Below, piece by piece: positions 58,440 through 64,000 of a stretch of 64,000 bases of DNA. The first letter of the stretch is position 1. Each line of letters opens with the position of its first letter. Made by a program: the position numbers and the translations under genes. The notes under the pieces are model-generated. The model was not told the DNA's origin and did not search any database. It saw only the letters and a list, made by a program, of their open reading frames with translations. Source of the DNA: Manis javanica (taxonomy: Eukaryota > Chordata > Mammalia > Pholidota > Manidae). The stretch covers positions 44,833,034 to 44,897,033 of the forward strand of contig NC_133169.1 in assembly GCF_040802235.1 (NCBI RefSeq), written 5' to 3'.

Positions 58440-60075
58440 GGAAAATAAATATCATTTTTTTTTGTATATGGTTCCATGAATTTTGTCACTTGTTTAGAGT
58501 CTTGGGGCTACCACTGCAATAGAAACATAAAGATTTTCCCAGATCCCTCTCATATTCCTTGGTATCCACATCCTCACTCAGTCCCTAGCTCCTAACAGGG
58601 AATTGTCTCTTCTTCCTTATAGCTTTGCCATGTGGAGAATTTATACACATAGAATCAACAATATGTAAATTTTGAGACTACTTGTTTCACTCAGCATAAG
58701 TGTTTTGGATTTCATACAAATTATTGCACATATTGTAGTAAATTTTTATCGCCAAGCAGTAAATTTTTATATGTATCTTTGAAGAACATCTGTATTATTT
58801 CCTGATTTTGAGGATTCCAAATAAATGGCTATCGATTGATATTGTATACAGATTGGTATATATAATTTTCTACTTCTCCAAAAAAGCTAGGGCTATGATT
58901 TCTGGGTAATGAGTATATGTTTACTGTATTAGAAACTGACCACATTTTTTCAGATTAGGTACAGCATTTTACATTGCCACCAGCAGTGCATGAGAGATTC
59001 AGTTGTTCATCCTCAAACCCATTTGAAATGGTCACTATGTTGTATTTTACTGCTGGTTCCATATGTAACCTTGATTTGCATTTCCATGTCTATTGATCCT
59101 GAACATCTTCTTTTCCTTACTTACCATTTATCACATCAGTGAAGTGACTATCGATATTTTTAATTGTGTCATTTAGTTTATACTGGAATACTGGGTGATT
59201 TCTTTCTAATTTATTTTCATTAAACTATAGCAGAAATAAAATATTATATTGGTTTCAATTATGCTATACAATGATTCTACAGTTAAACCCACTATTAAAA
59301 CCTCATCCCAACGAGTACGCTTACTATGTGTCAACATAGGAGGACGTTAAAGAATCACTGTCTTCTGCATACTGCACTCCCAACTTGTGATCAACTTATG
59401 ATTGAGATTTTGGGCCTATTTATCTGCCTCACTCACACTACCCACCCACACTAACCTCTCCCCCATGGTGACTTCCAGACCTCTCTCGGTGTCTATAAAT
59501 CTACTTTTATTTTAATTTTGATTTCTTTTTTTTTCAATTCCATACATAAGTGATATCATATTGTATTTCCCTTTATCCATCTGGTTTATTTCATATAACA
59601 TAATACTTTCTGGATCCATCCATATGGTTGCAAATGGCAGGATTTCTTTCTTTTTTATGGATGAATAATATTCCATTGTGTATATGTACCACCTCTTATT
59701 TATTCATTAATCTGGTTATGGATGCTTAACTTAGGTTGCTTCCATATACTGGCTATTGTAAACAATACATAAGTAAACACAGGGATGCACATATCATTGT
59801 GAAACAGGGATTTTGAATTCTTTTCATAAATACCTGGAAGTGGACTTACTGGGTCATATGGAATTTCTATTTTTAGTTGCTTAGGACTCTGCATATTTCT
59901 TTCCATAGTCTGCATCAATTTACATTCCCACCAGCAGTGCAGGAAGACTCGCTTTTCCCCACATCCTCACCAATGCTTGTTTCCTGTCTTTCAGACAGTG
60001 GCCACTCTAACTGCCGTGAGGTTAGAGCTCCTGCGCTTTGGTTTGCATTTCCCTGGTGACTGACAATGTGCCAGT
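58440..60075 (-). mobile_element. Two consecutive L1 3' ends
   Basis: 58440-59165: decayed antisense L1 (ccaccagcagtgcatgagag, ccttgatttgcatttcc). 59200-60075: a second antisense L1 with 3' UTR (cattaaactatagcagaaataaaatattatattggtttcaattatgc), G/C-rich block, and ORF2 C-terminus (ggttgcaaatggcaggatttc...caccagcagtgcaggaag). 60076-60470 after it is unassigned AT-rich sequence. Confidence 0.75.
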
Positions 60076-60469
60076 AACCATCAGGAATGAAAATAAAATG
60101 AAACATTCCCATGTAAAGGAAAATTATTCCTCATGAGAAGACTTATTGTAAAACAATTGTAAAATTATTTGAAACAAATTAGAAATTTTATAAAAAATAA
60201 ATATGGAATAATAGAAGAAATGTTAAGAGCGGCAGAAAAGCTAAAGAGATTATATTTGCTTGAGTTCCTTGAAATAAGGTTGTTGATAAAATTCAAGAGC
60301 TAAACTCTCTTCTGTAGGTTTACAATGGTTATACATTAAAAACAGAAAAACACAGAGAGGTAAGTAAAATGGCTTAGTTCATTCATTCATTCAACTTAAA
60401 ATGGAAAAATACTATTTTGAGGTTATCTGTGAAAAAATGAACGTATGTCATGCAAAGAAATATTCCGTT

Positions 60470-61080
60470 TAGTTTTGTTATATCCTTATTGAAATATAAT
60501 TGATATGCAATATCATACTGATTTCAGATGTGCAACATAATGATTTAACACACACACACATACACACATATATATATGCACGTTAATGTATATACCTAAT
60601 GTTCACCATAAAAAGTGTAGTTTTCTGTCAACAGACAACAGAATTAGAATACTGACTTTATTTCCCATGCTTTATTTCCATTCTTGTGATGAATTTATTT
60701 TATGATCAGAATGCGGTACCTTTTCATTCTCTTCACCGATTTCGGCAGACTCCCCAACCCCCTGCTCAGACTATACAGACTGTTCTTTGTGTTCATTAGT
60801 CTATTTCTGTTTTGTTTGTTGTTTTTTGGTTCCACATATAAGTTAAATCATGTGGTATTTGTCTTTTCCTGTTTGACTTATTTAAATTGACATACTCTCT
60901 AGGTCCACCTATTTTACTGCAAATGACAATATTGATTTATTTTATATTGTTGAGTTGCACACATCACTTATTTTCTTCTTACATCCATTTGTCAAAGGAC
61001 ACATATTTCTTCCATATCTTGTTATTGTAAATTATGTCACAATAAGCATAGTAGTACATATGTAATTTTGAATTAGTGGT
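60470..61080 (-). mobile_element. L1 3' end with CA repeat
   Basis: Antisense 3' UTR (tattgaaatataattgatatgcaatatcatactgatttcagatgtgcaacataatg) with a CA/TA microsatellite at 60548-60577, then ORF2 C-terminus (60880-61060). Old and decayed. Confidence 0.7.
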
Positions 61081-61239
61081 AGGAATATTCTGAAAATACT
61101 CCCTCAAATTTCTGTGTCTATCACTGAAACCTGTGAATATGATGAGATGTCAATTCCATGACACTGTGATCTTATATGGCACAACTGACCATAAGATGAG
61201 AAAATTACCCTGCATTATCTATGTATTTTCAAAGGAATT

Positions 61240-62735
61240 TTATGATAACTTAAAATAAGAGAACTTTATTTTACTAGTATCTGAAGAATAAGTCAAAAGT
61301 ATGTGAAATATGAGAATTATGACAACATGTTGCTGTCTTTGAATACAAAAATCCCACAAAGAAAGTACCATAAAAGTTAACATACAATAGCTATGAGAAG
61401 TATAGGCACAAATGTCCTCAACAATGAACAAATCATATCCACCAGCATACAGAAGGTGACAAATATCATTTACATGAAAACAACTACATTTAATTTCAGA
61501 CTTATTACAGAAAGACTAAATAATAGATGAATACCTAAATACTAGAATAAGGAACAAGGTAAGGATGTCAATCCCTATGAACCGCATTCAACAGTGTGTA
61601 GTATATGTCCTAGCAATTTAATAATATTAGAACTATAAACAAAACCATAGAATTATAAAGAAGAATATAAACGTGCCTGTTCTGAGATAATATGACTTTC
61701 AATGTAAAACAATCAAGAGAAATCTGCACCAAAATTACCTCCTAGAATTAGTGTCAGTTTAGTAAAGTCACAGGACATAGGTTTTAAACATGAAAGTGCA
61801 TCATATTTCTCCTTGTTAGCAATAAGAATTTGGTAGGCAAGCAGTACAGTTGACATAACTCCAAAGCTAATTGAAATATCAGGTAATTATGTAAATAGGT
61901 TCAGGATCATTATGATGGAAACCTCCAAATATCAGTGAAAGATATGAAACAATTAATTAAACAGAAAGACATACCATGTTCATGGACTGTAAGAAAACAC
62001 AATTTTATCAAATATTTTATTTCTTATCCTAGTAATCTATGCTTTTCTCATAGTTACAGTCAATTCACAACTGGATTTTTATACATCTAGACAAACTGAC
62101 AGTAATGCTTATGTGGACTGGACAGAGAAAATCTAATATATGAAATAATTCAAAAAATAAACATTTTGGATGTATCAGTTTATCCAATTTCAGACTTACT
62201 ATGAGGGTACAATTAAAACTTTGGGGTATTAGTGAATGGATAGAGAAATAGGTCACTGGACACATGTACATAGTCCAGAAAAAGATCCATGCACATGTGG
62301 TCATTTGTTCGTTGAGAAAGATACTATAAAGCAATTTAATGGAGACTGGTTACCAAATTAATTGAGAAAAGAAATCATAAAATTATAACACTATAAAGAA
62401 AGCACAAATAAAATTTTAACTACCTGACTACACAGAATGCCTAAAATGATACCAAAGAAAAATTGATAAAATGACTGGAAAACATACTTTATCAAAATTA
62501 AAATTCAATGATCTAACAACAGCAAATGCACAATCCAAGAAAGTCGTAGTTGTAAGCACAACTTTATTAAAATTTAAACATCTGCTCTCCAAAAGACAAT
62601 GTCAGGATAATGAGAGGACAAACCATGAATTAGGAGAAAATATTTTCAAAAGACATAGCTGACAAGGGACTCTTCCCTAAAACTACAAAGCACACTTACC
62701 ATGGAGGAAAAAGTAAACACACCACCAGTAAAAAA
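61240..62735 (+). mobile_element. Old L1 ORF2 remnant, plus strand
   Basis: A-rich plus-strand sequence with ORF2 landmarks in order: 61900-62000 (catgttcatggactgtaag), 62220-62330 (gtattagtgaatggatagagaaataggtcactgg..., the 'aaIaqWNRie' region), 62630-62690 (gacaagggactcttccctaaaactacaaagcac, the 'DKGLisklYke' region). Frame destroyed. 61090-61235 before it looks like a fragment of another dispersed element. Confidence 0.65.
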
Positions 62736-62744
62736 ATAGTTCAA

Positions 62745-62885
62745 ACATTGGTTTCAAGTATACAACATATTTGACAATTATATACATTATTAAATCCTCA
62801 TCTAACTAATGCAGTTATTATCTATCAATGTAAAAAGATACTATAAAACCATTGACAATATTCTTTATGTTGGTTAAGCAATATT
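62745..62885 (-). mobile_element. Short L1 3' UTR fragment
   Basis: Antisense gtttcaagtatacaacatatttgacaattatatacattattaaatcctcatc...ttatctatcaatgtaaaaagatac. It abuts the start of the third OR-unit copy. Confidence 0.6.
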
Positions 62886-62934
62886 TTTCAGGGGCATTCT
62901 TTGATTCATGGGTATCATTATTTTCAAATAACAT

Positions 62935-64000
62935 AATAATCAAGCAAATGCTAGCAATGAAGAGGAAAAGTGGATTTGAAAGGATGTAGAAAGAAATATA
63001 CAGGGATTTTCTGGTTATAACCCAGTATCCACTTCTGTTGCCCGTAGGCCTAACAGGTAACCTAAAACACTAAATGAAGTTAAAATCTATTTAATAACTT
63101 TAATAGAAAAAATTTAAAGATCTAAAAAGAGGTTTCAAATTAATGTGTGAATAAATAAATTTAAAAAAATGAAAAATGGCTCACATAGATGCCCATATAG
63201 ATCTATATTTGGTACAATCAGAGATAGAGTGTTTCTCAGTGGAAACAGTGGGTAAAGCAGAGTTTCACAGCCATGGGAAAGACTAAGTGGAAATGTGGAC
63301 ATGGAGCTGCACTGTGAAAGTCATGTTTCTCAATGTCTTTTGCATGTTCATGTTTAAATTTTTCCTAATATTTTATTTTGAACATTTATCCAATTACAGA
63401 AAATTGGAATGGTATAATGGACATTTATATACCCTTCACCTGAACTCACTAAATGCACATATATTGCTTGATCTACATGTATCTATTCTTAAAATTCATA
63501 GATACAAATTTTTTACATTAACCCATCATTCTGATAGAAAAATAGTCAGCAATTATAGGTGGAAATAAGTTTGTAATTGCACTCAATTTGAGCCTGAAGG
63601 ATTGTAACAAAACCTTTCATGTGCATAGTCTAAACAGTAGAAACATGTGTAATAATGCATAAAAATTGTACTGAAGTCTACTTGTGTAACAATGAAAAAT
63701 GCAAATTTTTATAAGTCTATGGTATAATTATAATTTGGAAGAATGATTTAGATGATTACAGAAAAAAAGCATTACTTTACTCTTTATTTTTATATTGAAA
63801 TTCAATTCTTGAACATCCTTTGATAAATCTAACCCTACATTACAACAAACAAAATTTTCACTCCTCTAGAGTTCAGCTTTTTAAAATTTACATTAACTTG
63901 ACCAAACATAAAATAAGTGCCTATTATTATTAATAAATTCTTCCCATTAGGATGGTAGTAATTTATGAGGAAGACAAGAGTATTCTCTCTAGAGACCTCA
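62935..64000 (+). repeat. Third copy of the OR duplication unit, partial
   Basis: Same orientation as the left arm. Anchors: aatcaagcaa...ggaaat(a/g)tacagg (62937/28795), tataacccagtatcca(c/t)ttctgttg (63018/28862), atggctcacatagatgccca (63176/29032), acaacaaacaaaa(t/g)ttt(c/t)actc (63841/29394), and gagtattctctctag near the edge (63979/29532). It diverges more than the two arms do from each other and carries an insertion (about 63340-63600) resembling an old L1 3' end. It runs off the right edge. Confidence 0.7.

Noticed and set aside
1-64000. CRISPR arrays, operons, Shine-Dalgarno sites, replication origins
   Set aside because: The sequence is clearly mammalian nuclear DNA; no regularly spaced short repeats or bacterial gene order are present.

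Overview
This is mammalian nuclear DNA: AT-rich, saturated with LINE-1 (L1) remnants, with endogenous retrovirus (ERV) pieces and single-exon olfactory receptor (OR) genes. There is no bacterial gene organisation, no CRISPR array, and no tRNA or rRNA gene that I can see. The L1 3' ends, the full-length L1 5' region built of ~135-bp tandem units, and the lack of any recognisable Alu, rodent B1/B2, carnivore tRNA-Lys SINE or ruminant BovB suggest a laurasiatherian. An L1-rich lineage such as a pangolin would fit, but that is a guess from general knowledge and not shown by the sequence.

Layout. 1-2773: the 3' end of a plus-strand class I (gammaretrovirus-like) ERV that runs in from the left edge. 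It is a mosaic: a broken env with its own polypurine tract, then the 3' end of a second, different env, a second polypurine tract and one LTR. 2960-4325 and 10550-11955: two direct, diverged copies of a ~1.4-kb block, flanking a minus-strand ERV remnant (4328-~8130) and L1 pieces. 15340-16284: an OR14-like receptor with a complete seven-helix reading frame but a damaged initiator. 18-28 kb: minus-strand L1 fragments, some nested or scrambled. 28255-33844 and 51794-57735: the two arms of a diverged inverted duplication, each carrying a copy of the same OR at its inner end. The left copy (33138-34049) has a full-length frame with several defects. The right copy (51794-52516, minus strand) is truncated exactly at the arm boundary. 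The ~18-kb spacer holds a 5'-truncated minus-strand L1 (35.4-38.3 kb), an LTR-like region (39-40 kb), older L1s, an essentially full-length but inactivated plus-strand L1 (44431-50937, possibly with a 3' transduction to 51113) and a retroviral env TM fragment that abuts the truncated OR. 58.4-62.9 kb is L1 remnants again. From about 62935 to the right edge a third copy of the duplicated OR unit begins, so another related OR may lie just outside the window.

How it fits together: this is a piece of an OR cluster grown by segmental duplication and eroded by retroelement insertion. The only candidate functional protein genes are the ORs. All three have lost the ancestral ATG (now GTG, ATA and GTG), while strong splice acceptors remain just upstream of all three. 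They are therefore either at an early stage of pseudogenisation or take their start codon from an upstream exon. No new molecular system is evident. The most interesting features are the inverted OR duplication and its breakpoint, the shared loss of the start codon, the mosaic ERV, and the L1 with monomeric 5' repeats.
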